Assembly (NCBI RefSeq): GCF_900114045.1
Contig: NZ_FORQ01000003.1
Location: 62,001 to 126,000, forward strand
Reading direction: 5' to 3'
Source: Kaistella treverensis
Lineage (GTDB): Bacteria; Bacteroidota; Bacteroidia; Flavobacteriales; Weeksellaceae
DNA: 64,000 nt
Part shown: in pieces, positions 31,870-42,682 of the stretch
Layout of the letters: every line of letters starts with the position of its first letter
Numbering within the stretch: position 1 is the stretch's first letter
Translations under genes and position numbers: made by a program
Notes under the pieces: generated by a model
Told to the model about the DNA's origin: nothing
Database searches by the model: none
Seen by the model: only the letters and a program-made list of their open reading frames with translations

Positions 31870-32496
31870 ATGTCAGGTATTATTGGTAAAAAAATCGGGA
31901 TGACTTCCCTGTTTGACGAGAATGGCAAAAACATGCCGTGTACCGTTATTCAAGCAGGTCCTTGCTCGGTTTTACAGGTCAGAACCGTAGAAAAAGATGG
32001 GTACAAAGCTGCTCAGCTTGGTTTCGATGACAAGAGTGAAAAGAACGTTGGTAAAGCGTTAGCCGGCCACTTCAAAAAGGCAGGTTCAGCTCCTAAAGCT
32101 AAGTTGGTAGAGTTCTACCATGCTTTCGTAGAAAAGTTAAGCGTAGGAGATGAAGTGAAGGTAAACTTGTTCGCCGAAGGTGAATTTGTAGATGTTACTG
32201 GAACTTCAAAAGGTAAAGGTTTCCAAGGGGTTGTTAAAAGACACAACTTTGCGGGGGTAATGCAAGCAACTCACGGACAGCACAACCGATTAAGAGCCCC
32301 AGGTTCTATTGGTGCAGGATCCGACCCGTCACGAGTATTCAAAGGAATGCGTATGGCAGGTAGAATGGGTGGTAAGCAGGTTACTGTACAAAACCTACAG
32401 GTGTTAAAAGTAGATGAAGAGCAAAATCTTTTAGTAGTAAAAGGAGCTGTTCCAGGAGCAAAAAATTCTTATGTAATCATCAGAAAATGGAACTAG
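31870..32496 (+). CDS. rplC: 50S ribosomal protein L3
   Basis: 208 aa. The conserved central loop is [40 protein letters not shown], reaching toward the peptidyl transferase centre, followed by [20 protein letters not shown]. First gene after the promoter at 31744. It overlaps rplD by 10 bp. Confidence 0.96.
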   Translation: MSGIIGKKIGMTSLFDENGKNMPCTVIQAGPCSVLQVRTVEKDGYKAAQLGFDDKSEKNVGKALAGHFKKAGSAPKAKLVEFYHAFVEKLSVGDEVKVNLFAEGEFVDVTGTSKGKGFQGVVKRHNFAGVMQATHGQHNRLRAPGSIGAGSDPSRVFKGMRMAGRMGGKQVTVQNLQVLKVDEEQNLLVVKGAVPGAKNSYVIIRKWN

Positions 32497-33116
32497 TAGT
32501 ATTTAATACATCAGGAAAAGAGACCGGAAGAAAAGTAACTCTGGACGAAGCAATCTTCGGTATAGAGCCAAACCAGCACTCGGTTTACTTAGAAGTGAAA
32601 CAATACCTTGCAGCACAGCGACAAGGCACACATAAATCAAAGGAAAGAAGCGAAATTGTAGGTTCAACCAAAAAGTTGAAAAAACAAAAAGGTTCTGGTT
32701 CTGCAAGATATGGTGATATCAAATCGCCAACTTTCAGAGGTGGTGGTCGAGTATTCGGTCCAAAACCAAGAGACTACCGTTTCAAACTGAACAAATCTTT
32801 AAAAAGATTAGCGAAGAAATCAGTTCTTTCACAAAAAATGAGAGATAATTCTATTAAAGTTCTGGAAGCTTTCAATTTTGATGCTCCGAAAACCAAAGAA
32901 TTTATCACTTTGAACAATGCGTTAGGATTTGAAGGAAAAAAATCTCTTTATATTTTACCAGAAGCGAACAAGAACGTGTATTTGTCATCAAGAAACTTAC
33001 CGAAGACGAAAGTTTTGACTTACAACGAGATCAGTTCTTATGATTTGGTACATGCTGGAGAAATTGTATTCTTAGAAGGTGCATTAGAAAAATTTCAGGA
33101 AAATTTAAGAAAATAA
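32487..33116 (+). CDS. rplD: 50S ribosomal protein L4
   Basis: 209 aa. The extended exit-tunnel loop is visible as [33 protein letters not shown]. In E. coli L4 represses the S10 operon; no similar leader is obvious here. It overlaps rplC and lies 3 bp before rplW. Confidence 0.96.
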   Translation: MELVVFNTSGKETGRKVTLDEAIFGIEPNQHSVYLEVKQYLAAQRQGTHKSKERSEIVGSTKKLKKQKGSGSARYGDIKSPTFRGGGRVFGPKPRDYRFKLNKSLKRLAKKSVLSQKMRDNSIKVLEAFNFDAPKTKEFITLNNALGFEGKKSLYILPEANKNVYLSSRNLPKTKVLTYNEISSYDLVHAGEIVFLEGALEKFQENLRK

Positions 33117-33119
33117 ATC

Positions 33120-33407
33120 ATGTCAGTTATCATTAAACCAATTATCTCAGAAAAAGCGAACTATCTTACTGATTTGCGTGGTGCTTATTCTTTTTTAGTG
33201 AATACTAAAGCGAATAAAATCCAGGTTAAGAAGGCAGTAGAAGAGCTTTACGGTGTAAAAGTAGCAGACGTTAGAACCATGATTTATGCGCCTAAAGTTT
33301 CTTCTAAACACACGAAAAAAGGATTACAGGTTGGGAAAACCAACAAGTTGAAAAAAGCCATCGTTTCTCTTGCAGAAGGAGAAGTGATAGATATTTTTGC
33401 AAATTAA
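33120..33407 (+). CDS. rplW: 50S ribosomal protein L23
   Basis: 95 aa, standard (IIKPIISEKANYLTD start, IQVKKAVEELYGVKVADVRTM). Forms the docking site for trigger factor and SRP at the tunnel exit. 3 bp after rplD. Confidence 0.96.
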   Translation: MSVIIKPIISEKANYLTDLRGAYSFLVNTKANKIQVKKAVEELYGVKVADVRTMIYAPKVSSKHTKKGLQVGKTNKLKKAIVSLAEGEVIDIFAN

Positions 33408-33425
33408 TTAATATAAACAATAGTA

Positions 33426-34247
33426 ATGTCTGTTAGAAAATTAAAACCTATCACCCCGGGACAGAGATTCAGAGTTGTAAACAACTTTGAGGAAATTACT
33501 ACCAACAAACCAGAGAAATCTCTAACAGTTGGTATTAGTAAGTCAGGTGGTCGTAACAACACTGGTAAAATGACCATGCGTTACACCGGAGGTGGACACA
33601 AACAAAAATACAGAATTATCGACTTCAAAAGAAACAAGTTTGATGTTGAAGGTACGGTAAAATCTGTTGAGTATGATCCAAACAGAACTGCTTTCATCGC
33701 ACTTGTTGAATACACAGACGGAGAGAAGAGATATATCATCGCTCCGAACGGTATCAAGGTAGATATGAAAGTAATCTCCTCAGAAACCGCAGAACCAAAC
33801 GTTGGTAATGCAATGAAGTTGAAAAACATTCCATTAGGAACTGTAATTTCTTGTATCGAATTGAAACCTGGTCAGGGTGCAATTATGGCAAGAAGTGCAG
33901 GTTCATCGGCACAGTTAACTTCAAGAGATAAGAAATATGTAATCATCAAATTGCCTTCAGGAGAATCAAGAATGGTTCTTGGTGAATGTATGGCGATGAT
34001 TGGATCAGTATCCAACTCTGATCACCAGCTAACCGTTTCCGGTAAAGCAGGTAGAAGCAGATGGTTGGGAAGAAGACCAAGAACAAGACCAGTAGTAATG
34101 AACCCTGTAGATCACCCAATGGGAGGTGGTGAAGGTAAATCTTCTGGTGGTCACCCAAGATCTAGAAATGGTATGCCTGCTAAAGGTTACAAAACCAGAA
34201 AGAAAAATAAAGCGTCTAACCGTCATATCATATCTAAAAGAAAATAA
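33426..34247 (+). CDS. rplB: 50S ribosomal protein L2
   Basis: 273 aa, full length. The conserved C-terminal part has [20 protein letters not shown] with the His important for peptidyl transfer, then [21 protein letters not shown]. 2 bp before rpsS. Confidence 0.97.
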   Translation: MSVRKLKPITPGQRFRVVNNFEEITTNKPEKSLTVGISKSGGRNNTGKMTMRYTGGGHKQKYRIIDFKRNKFDVEGTVKSVEYDPNRTAFIALVEYTDGEKRYIIAPNGIKVDMKVISSETAEPNVGNAMKLKNIPLGTVISCIELKPGQGAIMARSAGSSAQLTSRDKKYVIIKLPSGESRMVLGECMAMIGSVSNSDHQLTVSGKAGRSRWLGRRPRTRPVVMNPVDHPMGGGEGKSSGGHPRSRNGMPAKGYKTRKKNKASNRHIISKRK

Positions 34248-34249
34248 TT

Positions 34250-34528
34250 ATGTCAAGATCACTTAAAAAAGGACCTTTCATTCATCACACTTTAGATAAG
34301 AAGGTTCAGACAAATATAGAGTCTGGTAAGAAAACAGTAATCAAAACTTGGTCTAGAGCATCAATGATCTCTCCAGACTTCGTAGGACAAACCATTGCGG
34401 TACACAACGGGAAATCATTTATCCCGGTTTATGTAACTGAAAATATGGTAGGTCATAAGTTAGGCGAATTTTCTCCGACAAGATCTTTCAGAGGTCACGG
34501 CGGTAACAAAAACAAAGGAGGTAGATAA
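34250..34528 (+). CDS. rpsS: 30S ribosomal protein S19
   Basis: 92 aa. [18 protein letters not shown] start and [20 protein letters not shown] end are typical. 2-bp gaps to both neighbours. Confidence 0.96.
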   Translation: MSRSLKKGPFIHHTLDKKVQTNIESGKKTVIKTWSRASMISPDFVGQTIAVHNGKSFIPVYVTENMVGHKLGEFSPTRSFRGHGGNKNKGGR

Positions 34529-34530
34529 CC

Positions 34531-34932
34531 ATGGGATCAAGAAAAAGAGAAAGTGCATTAGCACGTAAAATAGCAAACCAAGATGTAGCAAAAGCGTTAC
34601 ATAACGATTGTCCTTCTTCGCCAAGAAAGATGAGATTAGTTGCTGATATCATCAGAGGAGTAGAGGTAGATAAGGCTTTATATATCCTTAAATATTCAAA
34701 AAAGGATGCTTCAAATAAATTAGAAAAAGTACTTCTTTCTGCAATGGCTAACTGGCAGTTAAAGAATGAGGGTGCAGACATCGAAGAAGCAAACTTAGTT
34801 GTAAAAGAAATTTTTGTAGACAGTGCAAGACAGTTGAAGAGACTGAGACCAGCGCCACAAGGTAGAGGTCACAGAATCAGAAAAAGATCAAACCACATTA
34901 CATTAATCTTAGGTAATAAAGAAACTAAATAA
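34531..34932 (+). CDS. rplV: 50S ribosomal protein L22
   Basis: 133 aa. Has the beta-hairpin that lines the exit tunnel ([20 protein letters not shown]), site of macrolide-resistance changes; no obvious alteration. Slightly longer than E. coli (110) at the N-terminus. Confidence 0.96.
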   Translation: MGSRKRESALARKIANQDVAKALHNDCPSSPRKMRLVADIIRGVEVDKALYILKYSKKDASNKLEKVLLSAMANWQLKNEGADIEEANLVVKEIFVDSARQLKRLRPAPQGRGHRIRKRSNHITLILGNKETK

Positions 34933-34939
34933 TCAAGGT

Positions 34940-35683
34940 ATGGGACAGAAGACAAATCCAATTGGTAACAGATTAGGTATCATCAGAGGATGGGATTCGA
35001 ACTGGTATGGTGGTAAAGATTATGGAGACAGAATCGCAGAAGACTACAAGATCAGAAGATACCTTGAGGCTCGTTTATCTAAAGGTGGAATTTCAAGAAT
35101 CTACATAGAGAGAACATTGAAATTGGTAACCATTACAATTACAACCGCTAGACCGGGTTTAATCATCGGTAAAGGAGGGCAGGAAGTTGATAAATTAAAA
35201 GAAGAATTAAAAAAATTGACGGATAAAGATATCCAGATCAATATCTTCGAAATCAAAAGACCGGAACTTGATGCAGTTTTAGTTGCAGACAGCATTGCAA
35301 AACAAATCGAAAATAGAATTTCTTATAGAAGAGCCGTGAAAATGGCAATTCAAAGTACCATGAGAATGGGAGCTGAAGGAATTAAGGTTCAGATCTCCGG
35401 TCGTTTAAACGGTGCTGAGATGGCAAGAAGCGAATCTTTCAAAGACGGAAGAATCCCATTGTCAACTTTCCGTGCGGACATCGATTATCATATCGGTGAA
35501 GCACTTACTCAGTACGGTAAATTGGGCGTAAAAGTTTGGATCATGAAAGGCGAAGTTTACGGAAAAAGAGACCTTAGCCCACTGGTAGGACAACAGAAAA
35601 AAGGACCTGCAGGTAGAGGAGACCGTAACGATCGTAATGACAGAAGAGACAGAGACGACCGTAGACCAAGAGACAGAAAATAA
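34940..35683 (+). CDS. rpsC: 30S ribosomal protein S3
   Basis: 247 aa. N-terminal KH domain with [18 protein letters not shown], then the S3 C-terminal domain with [12 protein letters not shown]. The tail after residue 220 is a run of Arg, Asp and Asn ([20 protein letters not shown]), an unusual mixed-charge extension. A 113-bp spacer with an inverted repeat separates it from rplP. Confidence 0.96.
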   Translation: MGQKTNPIGNRLGIIRGWDSNWYGGKDYGDRIAEDYKIRRYLEARLSKGGISRIYIERTLKLVTITITTARPGLIIGKGGQEVDKLKEELKKLTDKDIQINIFEIKRPELDAVLVADSIAKQIENRISYRRAVKMAIQSTMRMGAEGIKVQISGRLNGAEMARSESFKDGRIPLSTFRADIDYHIGEALTQYGKLGVKVWIMKGEVYGKRDLSPLVGQQKKGPAGRGDRNDRNDRRDRDDRRPRDRK

Positions 35684-35689
35684 TTTAAT

Positions 35690-35796
35690 TAGAGGTTAGA
35701 AGATAGAAATTAGCAATTAGAACTTCCGTTACAAGAACTGTATTTTAATTTTTTCATCTAACATCTCAAATCTAACATCTAATATCTAAATAGATT
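35690..35796 (+). repeat. Imperfect inverted repeat between rpsC and rplP
   Basis: Left arm: TTAGAGGTTAGAAGATAGAA (from about 35690). Right arm: TCTAACATCT units (about 35757-35785). The arms are roughly complementary and would make a long A/U-rich hairpin in the mRNA. TCTAACATCT also occurs in part before rplO (about 40461). It may be a low-complexity repeat rather than a regulatory RNA. Confidence 0.55.
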
Positions 35797-36222
35797 ATGT
35801 TACAACCAAAAAGAACCAAATTCCGTAAAGTTCACAAGATGAAAATGAAGGGGATTGCTCAAAGAGGCAGTCAACTTGCATACGGAACTTTCGGGATCAA
35901 AGCCAATGAAGGTGCTTGGATTACTGCAAGACAAATTGAAGCAGCGCGTATTGCTGCTACAAGATATATGAAAAGAGAAGGTCAGTTATGGATCAAGATT
36001 TTCCCGGATAAGCCAATTACCAAAAAACCAGCCGAAGTAAGGATGGGTAAAGGTAAAGGTGCTGTGGAATATTGGGTATCTGTAGTTAAGCCTGGTAAAA
36101 TTATGTTTGAAGTAGGTGGAGTTCCTTACGAAGTTGCCAAAGAAGCACTTCGTCTTGCAGCTCAAAAACTTCCTGTAACTACAAAATTTGTAGTGGCTAA
36201 CGATTTTGTTCAACCTCAATAA
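35797..36222 (+). CDS. rplP: 50S ribosomal protein L16
   Basis: 141 aa. Motifs [33 protein letters not shown] and [19 protein letters not shown] are as expected for the protein that sits by the A-site. 10 bp before rpmC. Confidence 0.96.
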   Translation: MLQPKRTKFRKVHKMKMKGIAQRGSQLAYGTFGIKANEGAWITARQIEAARIAATRYMKREGQLWIKIFPDKPITKKPAEVRMGKGKGAVEYWVSVVKPGKIMFEVGGVPYEVAKEALRLAAQKLPVTTKFVVANDFVQPQ

Positions 36223-36232
36223 TCTTTAAGAA

Positions 36233-36421
36233 ATGAAAAAAGCTGACATCAAAAATCTTAGCGCAGGAGATATTCAAAATAAACTGGCTGAAGCACGAGC
36301 AGATTTCAACAAAATGAAATTATCTCATAGCATTAGCCCTATTGAAAATCCTATTCAGATCAAAGACCTGAGAAGAACTATTGCGCGTCTGGAAACTGAA
36401 TTAACACTAAAACAACAATAA
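36233..36421 (+). CDS. rpmC: 50S ribosomal protein L29
   Basis: 62 aa two-helix protein near the tunnel exit (MKKADIKNLSAGDIQNKLAE; IARLETEL at the end). Short but complete. Confidence 0.95.
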   Translation: MKKADIKNLSAGDIQNKLAEARADFNKMKLSHSISPIENPIQIKDLRRTIARLETELTLKQQ

Positions 36422-36436
36422 GAATTTCATTTTATC

Positions 36437-36691
36437 ATGGATAGAAATTTAAGAAAAGAAAGAATTGGAATTGTTTCCAGCAATAAAATGGAAAAGACCA
36501 TTGTTGTAAGTGAAACCACCAGAGTAAAGCACCCAATGTATGGGAAATTCGTTCTTAAAACGAAAAAATATACAGCTCACGATGAAAATAATGAGTGTAC
36601 TGAAGGCGATACAGTTTTAATTACAGAAACTAGACCTTTAAGTAAAAGTAAAAGATGGAGATTAGTAAGAATCATTGAAAAAGCTAAGTAA
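36437..36691 (+). CDS. rpsQ: 30S ribosomal protein S17
   Basis: 84 aa OB-fold protein ([40 protein letters not shown]). Its last base is the first of the rplN ATG. Confidence 0.96.
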   Translation: MDRNLRKERIGIVSSNKMEKTIVVSETTRVKHPMYGKFVLKTKKYTAHDENNECTEGDTVLITETRPLSKSKRWRLVRIIEKAK

Positions 36692-37059
36692 TGTTACAAA
36701 CCGAATCAAGATTAAAAGTTGCTGATAACACAGGTGCCAAAGAAGTACTTGTAATCAGAGTTCTGGGAGGAACCAGAAGAAGATATGCTTCAGTTGGTGA
36801 TAAGATCGTAGTTACTATCAAAGATTCTACGCCACAAGGACAGGCTAAAAAAGGAACTGTATCTAAAGCAGTAGTGGTAAGAACTAAGAAAGCAGTACGT
36901 AGAAAAGATGGTTCATACATCAAATTCGATGACAATGCTTGTGTTCTTTTAAACGCTGCCGGCGAAATGAGAGGAACCCGTGTTTTCGGTCCTGTTGCAC
37001 GTGAACTGAGAGATAAAGAATATATGAAAGTCATTTCATTAGCTCCTGAAGTACTTTAA
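36691..37059 (+). CDS. rplN: 50S ribosomal protein L14
   Basis: 122 aa, near invariant family ([39 protein letters not shown]). One-base overlap with rpsQ. Confidence 0.97.
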   Translation: MLQTESRLKVADNTGAKEVLVIRVLGGTRRRYASVGDKIVVTIKDSTPQGQAKKGTVSKAVVVRTKKAVRRKDGSYIKFDDNACVLLNAAGEMRGTRVFGPVARELRDKEYMKVISLAPEVL

Positions 37060-37077
37060 TTTTAAAATTTACAAAAA

Positions 37078-37404
37078 ATGACAAAGTTAAAAATCAAAAG
37101 AGGAGATAACGTAATCATCACTACCGGAAGAAAAGAAATCAAAGGTAAAACAGGTGAAGTTATTGAAGTGATCCGTAAAGAAGGCAAAGACGCCAGAGTG
37201 ATTGTTGCAGGTTTGAATATCGTTAAAAAACATACCAAACCATCAGCAGGAAATCCACAGGGCGGAATTGTAGAGAAAGAAGCATCCATTCATATTTCCA
37301 ACGTTATGCTTACCGACAAAAACGGTAAAGGCACTAAAACCGGATCTAAAATGGAGGGTGATATAAAAGTAAGAGTTGCGAAATCAACCGGTGAAACTTT
37401 ATAA
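37078..37404 (+). CDS. rplX: 50S ribosomal protein L24
   Basis: 108 aa. KOW motif IKRGDNVIITTGRKEIKGKTG near the start. Assembly-initiating protein of the large subunit. 10 bp before rplE. Confidence 0.96.
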   Translation: MTKLKIKRGDNVIITTGRKEIKGKTGEVIEVIRKEGKDARVIVAGLNIVKKHTKPSAGNPQGGIVEKEASIHISNVMLTDKNGKGTKTGSKMEGDIKVRVAKSTGETL

Positions 37405-37414
37405 TTAAACGACG

Positions 37415-37966
37415 ATGGAATATATAGCAAGACCAAAACAACAATATAAAGAGAAAATTGTTCCTGCAATGATGGAAGAATTTGGGTACAAATCTGTTAT
37501 GCAGGTTCCTAAATTACTTAAAATCGTTGTTTCACAAGGTTTAGGAGCTGCAACAGCTGACAAGAAAATTGTTGACTATGCAATCGAAGAACTTACAGCA
37601 ATCACCGGACAAAAAGCAGTTGGAACTATTTCTAAGAAAGATGAAGCAGCTTTCAAATTAAGAAAAGGTATGCCGGTAGGAGCCAGAGTAACTTTAAGAG
37701 CTGACCAAATGTATGAGTTCTTAGACCGATTAAGCTCTTCAGCTTTACCACGAATCCGTGATTTCAACGGTATCAAAGCTGACGGTTTCGACGGTAGAGG
37801 TAATTATAACTTGGGTATTACCGAGCAGATTATCTTCCCGGAAATCGCAATTGACAAAGTGAAAAAAATTCAGGGGATGGACATCACTTTCGTAACTTCT
37901 GCGAAAACTGACAAAGAAGCCAAATCATTATTAACTCACTTCGGTTTACCTTTCAAAAAGAACTAA
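37415..37966 (+). CDS. rplE: 50S ribosomal protein L5
   Basis: 183 aa. Binds 5S rRNA. Conserved parts: [37 protein letters not shown] and [20 protein letters not shown]. 4 bp before rpsN. Confidence 0.96.
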   Translation: MEYIARPKQQYKEKIVPAMMEEFGYKSVMQVPKLLKIVVSQGLGAATADKKIVDYAIEELTAITGQKAVGTISKKDEAAFKLRKGMPVGARVTLRADQMYEFLDRLSSSALPRIRDFNGIKADGFDGRGNYNLGITEQIIFPEIAIDKVKKIQGMDITFVTSAKTDKEAKSLLTHFGLPFKKN

Positions 37967-37970
37967 AAAG

Positions 37971-38240
37971 ATGGCTAAAGAATCAATGAAAGCGCGTGAG
38001 CGCAAAAGAGAAGCTACGGTAGCAAAATATGCAGAAAAAAGAAAAGCTTTGAAAGAAGCCGGAGATTATGCAGGTTTGCAATTATTGCCAAAAGATGCTT
38101 CGCCAGTAAGACTACACAACAGATGTAAATTAACAGGAAGACCAAGAGGTTACATGAGAACATTCGGTCTTTCCAGAGTAACTTTCAGAGAAATGGCCAA
38201 CAAAGGTCTTATCCCGGGAGTGAAAAAAGCAAGTTGGTAA
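37971..38240 (+). CDS. rpsN: 30S ribosomal protein S14, zinc-free form
   Basis: 89 aa, the long form without the CxxC zinc ribbon; only one Cys ([17 protein letters not shown]). Ends [18 protein letters not shown] as usual. Followed by a 116-bp spacer with a branched hairpin before rpsH. Confidence 0.96.
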   Translation: MAKESMKARERKREATVAKYAEKRKALKEAGDYAGLQLLPKDASPVRLHNRCKLTGRPRGYMRTFGLSRVTFREMANKGLIPGVKKASW

Positions 38241-38268
38241 TAAATTTAGAACAATCGAGATAAATAAG

Positions 38269-38320
38269 TTCTTAATGCTGTTAGCCTATAGCTAAAGCGT
38301 TTCGCATACAGCATTAAGAA
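38269..38320 (+). other. Branched stem-loop between rpsN and rpsH
   Basis: TTCTTAATGCTGT (38269-38281) pairs perfectly with ACAGCATTAAGAA (38308-38320). Inside are two small hairpins, TTAGC/GCTAA (38281-38295, sharing the base at the junction) and GCG-TTT-CGC (38297-38305), giving a three-way junction. It lies 37 bp before the S8 gene. It could be a leader bound by S8 or a mobile palindromic repeat. Confidence 0.5.
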
Positions 38321-38356
38321 AACTGTTTATCACAAACCAATAATTAAAATAGAAAA

Positions 38357-38755
38357 ATGGTAACAGATCCAATTTCAGATTTCCTAACCAGAGTAAGGAA
38401 CGCACAAAGCGCAGGCCACAAAGTGGTGGATATTCCTGCATCGAAAATTAAAAAGGAGATTACAAAAATTTTGTTTGAACAGGGCTTTATTTTGAACTAC
38501 AAGTTCGAAGACAACGCTGTACAGGGAAACATCAAAATCGCTTTAAAGTACGACAAACTAACCAACAAACCGGTTATTAAAAGCATCCAAAGAGCTTCAA
38601 GACCAGGTTTAAGACAATACAAAGGTTCAGCTGAGCTTCCAAGGGTATTGAACGGTTTGGGCGTGGCTATTATCTCAACTTCTCGTGGAGTGATGACAGA
38701 TAAAAAAGCCAGACAGGAAAAAGTTGGTGGAGAGGTAATCTGCTATGTTTATTAA
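38357..38755 (+). CDS. rpsH: 30S ribosomal protein S8
   Basis: 132 aa, normal ([41 protein letters not shown]). In E. coli S8 represses the spc operon by binding its mRNA near rplE; the hairpin just upstream here is a candidate for a similar role. Confidence 0.96.
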   Translation: MVTDPISDFLTRVRNAQSAGHKVVDIPASKIKKEITKILFEQGFILNYKFEDNAVQGNIKIALKYDKLTNKPVIKSIQRASRPGLRQYKGSAELPRVLNGLGVAIISTSRGVMTDKKARQEKVGGEVICYVY

Positions 38756-38772
38756 TAAATAATCAAAGGAAA

Positions 38773-39318
38773 ATGTCAAGAATTGGTAAATCAATTATAG
38801 AAATTCCTGCTAATGTTACCGTAACCGAGAAAGACGGTCTGGTAACTGTGAAAGGTCCGAAAGGCGAACTTACACAGCAGTTAAGCGATGGAATCACTCT
38901 AAAACAGGAAGACGGAATACTTACGTTAGACAGACCGTCAGAATCAAAGCAACATAAAGCATTACACGGTCTTTATAGAGCGTTAATCAACAATATGGTT
39001 CAAGGAACTGCCGAAGGGTGGACTAAAAAACTTGAACTTGTAGGGGTAGGATACAGAGCTTCTAATCAAGGTAACAGATTAGATTTAGCTTTGGGATTCT
39101 CACACGGGATTGTATTGGATCTTCCTAAAGAAATTGTGGTAGAAACATTATCTGAAAAAGGTAAAAACCCTGTAATTACTTTAACGTCATTCGACAAACA
39201 ATTATTAGGTATGGTAGCTGCAAAGATTAGATCTTTCAGAAAACCGGAGCCCTATAAAGGAAAAGGCGTAAGATTCGTTGGAGAAATTGTAAGACGTAAA
39301 GCTGGTAAATCTGCTTAA
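38773..39318 (+). CDS. rplF: 50S ribosomal protein L6
   Basis: 181 aa, two alpha/beta domains; C-terminal signature [23 protein letters not shown]. Near the GTPase factor site. 17 bp after rpsH. Confidence 0.96.
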   Translation: MSRIGKSIIEIPANVTVTEKDGLVTVKGPKGELTQQLSDGITLKQEDGILTLDRPSESKQHKALHGLYRALINNMVQGTAEGWTKKLELVGVGYRASNQGNRLDLALGFSHGIVLDLPKEIVVETLSEKGKNPVITLTSFDKQLLGMVAAKIRSFRKPEPYKGKGVRFVGEIVRRKAGKSA

Positions 39319-39335
39319 TTTTAAAACTTAAGAAC

Positions 39336-39683
39336 ATGGCACTAAGCAAAGTAGAAAAAAGAAATAGAATTAAAAGAAGAGTAAGAGGGAAAATCTCTGG
39401 CTCTGCTGAATTACCAAGATTATCTGTTTACAAAAGCAATAAAGAAATTTACGCGCAATTGATCGATGATAAAGACGGTAAAACTTTAGCTTCAGCTTCT
39501 TCAAGAGGATTGAACGCGAAAGGAAACAAAACAGAAATCTCCGCAGAAGTTGGTAAAGCAATCGCTGAAAAAGCCAAAGCTGCAGGAATTGAAAATATAG
39601 TGTTCGACAGAAACGGATTCGTGTACCACGGTAGAGTGAAAGCTTTAGCAGATGGTGCAAGAGAAGGCGGACTAAAATTCTAA
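39336..39683 (+). CDS. rplR: 50S ribosomal protein L18
   Basis: 115 aa 5S-rRNA-binding protein ([46 protein letters not shown]). 17 bp after rplF. Confidence 0.96.
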   Translation: MALSKVEKRNRIKRRVRGKISGSAELPRLSVYKSNKEIYAQLIDDKDGKTLASASSRGLNAKGNKTEISAEVGKAIAEKAKAAGIENIVFDRNGFVYHGRVKALADGAREGGLKF

Positions 39684-39701
39684 TCATTAAATTTCGGAAA
39701 T

Positions 39702-40223
39702 ATGTTAGGACTAGATAATATAGAAAAAGTAAAACCGGGAGGATTAGAACTTAAAGATCGTCTCGTTTCAGTAAACAGAGTTACGAAAGTAACCAAAGGA
39801 GGTAGAGCTTTCGGTTTTTCTGCAATCGTGGTTGTAGGAGATGAAGCTGGAACTGTAGGTTTCGGTTTGGGAAAATCTAAGGAAGTAGCGTCAGCTATTG
39901 CAAAAGCAGTAGAAGATGCTAAGAAAAATTTGGTAAAAGTACCGGTAATTAATCATACAATTCCTCACCAAACTTCCGCAAGATACGGTGGTGCAGATAT
40001 CTTTTTAAGACCTGCAACTCACGGTACCGGTGTAATCGCTGGTGGGACTGTACGTATGGTAGTAGAAGCTGCGGGAATTAAAGATATTCTTTCAAAATCC
40101 AAAGGTTCTTCAAACCCACATAATGTTGTGAAAGCTACTTTCAAAGCATTATTGGATATCAGAAGACCTGAAGAAATTGCTAAAGCGAGAGGTATTTCAT
40201 TAGATAAAGTGTTTAACGGTTAA
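39702..40223 (+). CDS. rpsE: 30S ribosomal protein S5
   Basis: 173 aa. dsRBD-like N-terminal part [25 protein letters not shown] and C-terminal [14 protein letters not shown]. The spectinomycin loop (TKVTKGGR) looks normal. 10 bp before rpmD. Confidence 0.96.
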   Translation: MLGLDNIEKVKPGGLELKDRLVSVNRVTKVTKGGRAFGFSAIVVVGDEAGTVGFGLGKSKEVASAIAKAVEDAKKNLVKVPVINHTIPHQTSARYGGADIFLRPATHGTGVIAGGTVRMVVEAAGIKDILSKSKGSSNPHNVVKATFKALLDIRRPEEIAKARGISLDKVFNG

Positions 40224-40233
40224 TAAAATAACA

Positions 40234-40410
40234 ATGGCAAAAATTCAAGTAAAACAAGTAAAAAGCGCTATTGGTAGAACCAAAACTCAAAAGAGAACGC
40301 TTGAAGCATTAGGATTAAAAAAACTTCACCAAGTTGTTGAGCACGAAGCTACTCCTTCTATCTTAGGAATGGTATCGGCGATCAGTCACCTTGTAGTAGT
40401 GGTAAAATAG
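40234..40410 (+). CDS. rpmD: 50S ribosomal protein L30
   Basis: 58 aa (MAKIQVKQVKSAIGRTKTQK; the end is SHLVVVVK). The small size and the position between rpsE and rplO fit L30. The 75-bp spacer after it has a weak GC hairpin (GCC about 40420 with GGC about 40430) followed by nine T, perhaps a partial attenuator before rplO. Confidence 0.93.
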   Translation: MAKIQVKQVKSAIGRTKTQKRTLEALGLKKLHQVVEHEATPSILGMVSAISHLVVVVK

Positions 40411-40485
40411 AAAAAAGTGCCGGGAAAGAGGCTTTTTTTTTAAAGTCTCTTATCTCTTATCTTAACATCTCAAATCTAAATAATA

Positions 40486-40932
40486 ATGAATTTAAATAAT
40501 ATTAGACCTGCAGCAGGTTCTACTCACAGCACAAAAAGAATCGGAAGAGGACAAGGTAGTGGTAAAGGTGGTACAGCCGGGAAAGGTCACAATGGTCAGC
40601 AGGCAAGAGCTGGTTATTCACAGAAAATTGGTTTCGAAGGGGGGCAAATGCCGTTACAAAGAAGATTACCGAAATTCGGTTTCAACAATATCAACAGAAA
40701 AGAGTACCGAGGTATTAATATCGATACACTTCAGATTTTAGCAGATACCAAAAATATCACTGAAATTACACAAGAAGTTTTGGTAGAAAATGGCTTGGCA
40801 AAGAAAAACGAGATTGTAAAAATTATGGGTAGAGGTGAATTGAAATCAGGAGTTTCAGTTTCTGCACACAAATTCACTAAATCTGCTGAAGAAGCTATTT
40901 CTAAAGCAGGAGGTAAAGCAATTACTCTTTAA
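40486..40932 (+). CDS. rplO: 50S ribosomal protein L15
   Basis: 148 aa. Glycine-rich N-terminus (RIGRGQGSGKGGTAGKGHNG) and GGQMPLQRRLPKFGF are typical. 8 bp before secY. Confidence 0.96.
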   Translation: MNLNNIRPAAGSTHSTKRIGRGQGSGKGGTAGKGHNGQQARAGYSQKIGFEGGQMPLQRRLPKFGFNNINRKEYRGINIDTLQILADTKNITEITQEVLVENGLAKKNEIVKIMGRGELKSGVSVSAHKFTKSAEEAISKAGGKAITL

Positions 40933-40940
40933 TATTACCC

Positions 40941-42323
40941 ATGAAAGAATTTATACAAACACTAAAAAACATTTGGAGTCTTAAGGAATTGAGAGATAAA
41001 ATACTTTTTACTCTCGGTATCGTCCTCGTGTATAGATTCGCATCTTATATTTCCTTACCAGCTATTAACATGGCAGAAGTAGGAAATCTTTTGGATATTT
41101 ATAAAGATCAGGGAGGCAACAAACAGGGAGCAGGACTTCTTGGGTTGCTTTCTTCTTTTACAGGTGGAGCATTCAGCCGGGCGTCAATTATGGCACTCGG
41201 AATTATGCCTTATATCTCCGCTTCCATTATTGTGCAGCTGATGGGTATGGCAATACCATATCTACAGAAATTGCAGAAAGATGGGGAAAGCGGTAGAAAT
41301 ACCCTGAACCAAATTACAAGATGGTTAACAATTGCAGTTTGTTTGGTACAAGCACCTTCTTATCTTACTTCAATCACACAGATGTTCCTGCCGCATGCGC
41401 AGTTCGCTTCGGCTTACTATGTGCATCCGCAGTCAATCATGTTCTGGTTGCCAAGTATCGTAATATTGGTTGCGGGTTCAGTATTCGCCATGTGGTTAGG
41501 TGAAAAAATCACCGACAAAGGTATCGGAAACGGTATTTCTATCTTAATTATGGTAGGGATTTTAGCTGACTTTCCGGGAGCTTTTATTCAGGAAGTTGCA
41601 ACCCAAACAGGTAAAGGTGGTTTTGGTACCATTATGATTCTGATTGAAGTTTTATTCTGGATGGTTGTAGTTCTATTGGCAATCGTACTGTCGGTCGCTG
41701 TAAGAAAAATTCCAATTCAGTATGTAAGCAGAGCGCAGGCCAGAGGCGGTGTAAACAGAAACTTAATGCAAGGTGCACGTCAGTGGATTCCGCTTAAAGT
41801 AAATGCTTCAGGAGTAATGCCAATTATCTTCGCGCAAGCGCTGATGTTTGTGCCAGGATTATTAACCAAGGTTGATGAATCTAATACTTTCTTAGCCGGA
41901 TTCAAAAATGTCTTCAGTTGGCAGTACAATGTTTTGTTTGCAATTTTGATCATTATTTTCTCATTTTTCTATACCGCAATTACGATTCCTGTGAATCAGA
42001 TGGCGGACGATTTAAAGAGAAATGGAGGCTTGATCCCTAAGGTTAGACCTGGGAAGGAAACCGCTGATTATCTGGATGATATTTTGTCCAAAATTACTTT
42101 GCCAGGTTCGTTGTTTTTAGCTATCTTTGCAGTCCTTCCAGCACTTGTGTATGGAGCATTTGTTCAGACCGATCGGTTTGCCCTGTTTTTCGGTGGCACG
42201 TCGCTTTTAATTATGGTCGGGGTAATCTTAGACACTGTACAACAGATCAATACGTATTTGTTGAATCATCATTATGATGGTTTAATGCAGTCTAAATTAT
42301 CCAGAACAACAACCAACCAGTAA
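40941..42323 (+). CDS. secY: Preprotein translocase subunit SecY
   Basis: 460 aa, ten membrane spans expected. Plug and pore region [22 protein letters not shown], then [27 protein letters not shown]. The C-terminal cytosolic loop has [23 protein letters not shown]. Central channel of the Sec translocon in the inner membrane. Usual place after rplO. Confidence 0.96.
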   Translation: MKEFIQTLKNIWSLKELRDKILFTLGIVLVYRFASYISLPAINMAEVGNLLDIYKDQGGNKQGAGLLGLLSSFTGGAFSRASIMALGIMPYISASIIVQLMGMAIPYLQKLQKDGESGRNTLNQITRWLTIAVCLVQAPSYLTSITQMFLPHAQFASAYYVHPQSIMFWLPSIVILVAGSVFAMWLGEKITDKGIGNGISILIMVGILADFPGAFIQEVATQTGKGGFGTIMILIEVLFWMVVVLLAIVLSVAVRKIPIQYVSRAQARGGVNRNLMQGARQWIPLKVNASGVMPIIFAQALMFVPGLLTKVDESNTFLAGFKNVFSWQYNVLFAILIIIFSFFYTAITIPVNQMADDLKRNGGLIPKVRPGKETADYLDDILSKITLPGSLFLAIFAVLPALVYGAFVQTDRFALFFGGTSLLIMVGVILDTVQQINTYLLNHHYDGLMQSKLSRTTTNQ

Positions 42324-42331
42324 ATTTATTA

Positions 42332-42547
42332 ATGGCTAAACAGAAACATATTGAACAGGACGGCGTGATTACGGAAGCACTTTCGAACGCGCAGTTTCGC
42401 GTTGAACTGGAAAACGGGCACGTACTTATCGCGCACATTTCCGGCAAAATGCGTATGCATTACATTAAATTATTACCTGGCGACAAGGTAAAATTAGAAT
42501 TATCTCCTTATGATTTATCTAAGGGGAGAATTACATTCAGATATTAA
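42332..42547 (+). CDS. infA: Translation initiation factor IF-1
   Basis: 71 aa OB-fold protein ([50 protein letters not shown]). Blocks the A-site of the 30S subunit during initiation. 8 bp after secY. Confidence 0.96.
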   Translation: MAKQKHIEQDGVITEALSNAQFRVELENGHVLIAHISGKMRMHYIKLLPGDKVKLELSPYDLSKGRITFRY

Positions 42548-42682
42548 TTCAGCGTCCGCTGAGCTTTATATAAAAGAGAACATCTGTAGTTGTGAAATTA
42601 TGGAGTTCATAATTTAAACAAAATGGGAATGATTCCGTAAGATCTCATTTAACCGTTGCAAAATTAAAATAGAAAACTTAAA
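42548..42682 (+). other. Spacer with hairpins between infA and rpmJ
   Basis: CAGCG/CGCTG just after the infA stop and AAATTATG (42595-42602) paired with CATAATTT (42608-42615). Neither has a T-run, so these are not clear terminators. No promoter match. Confidence 0.35.
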
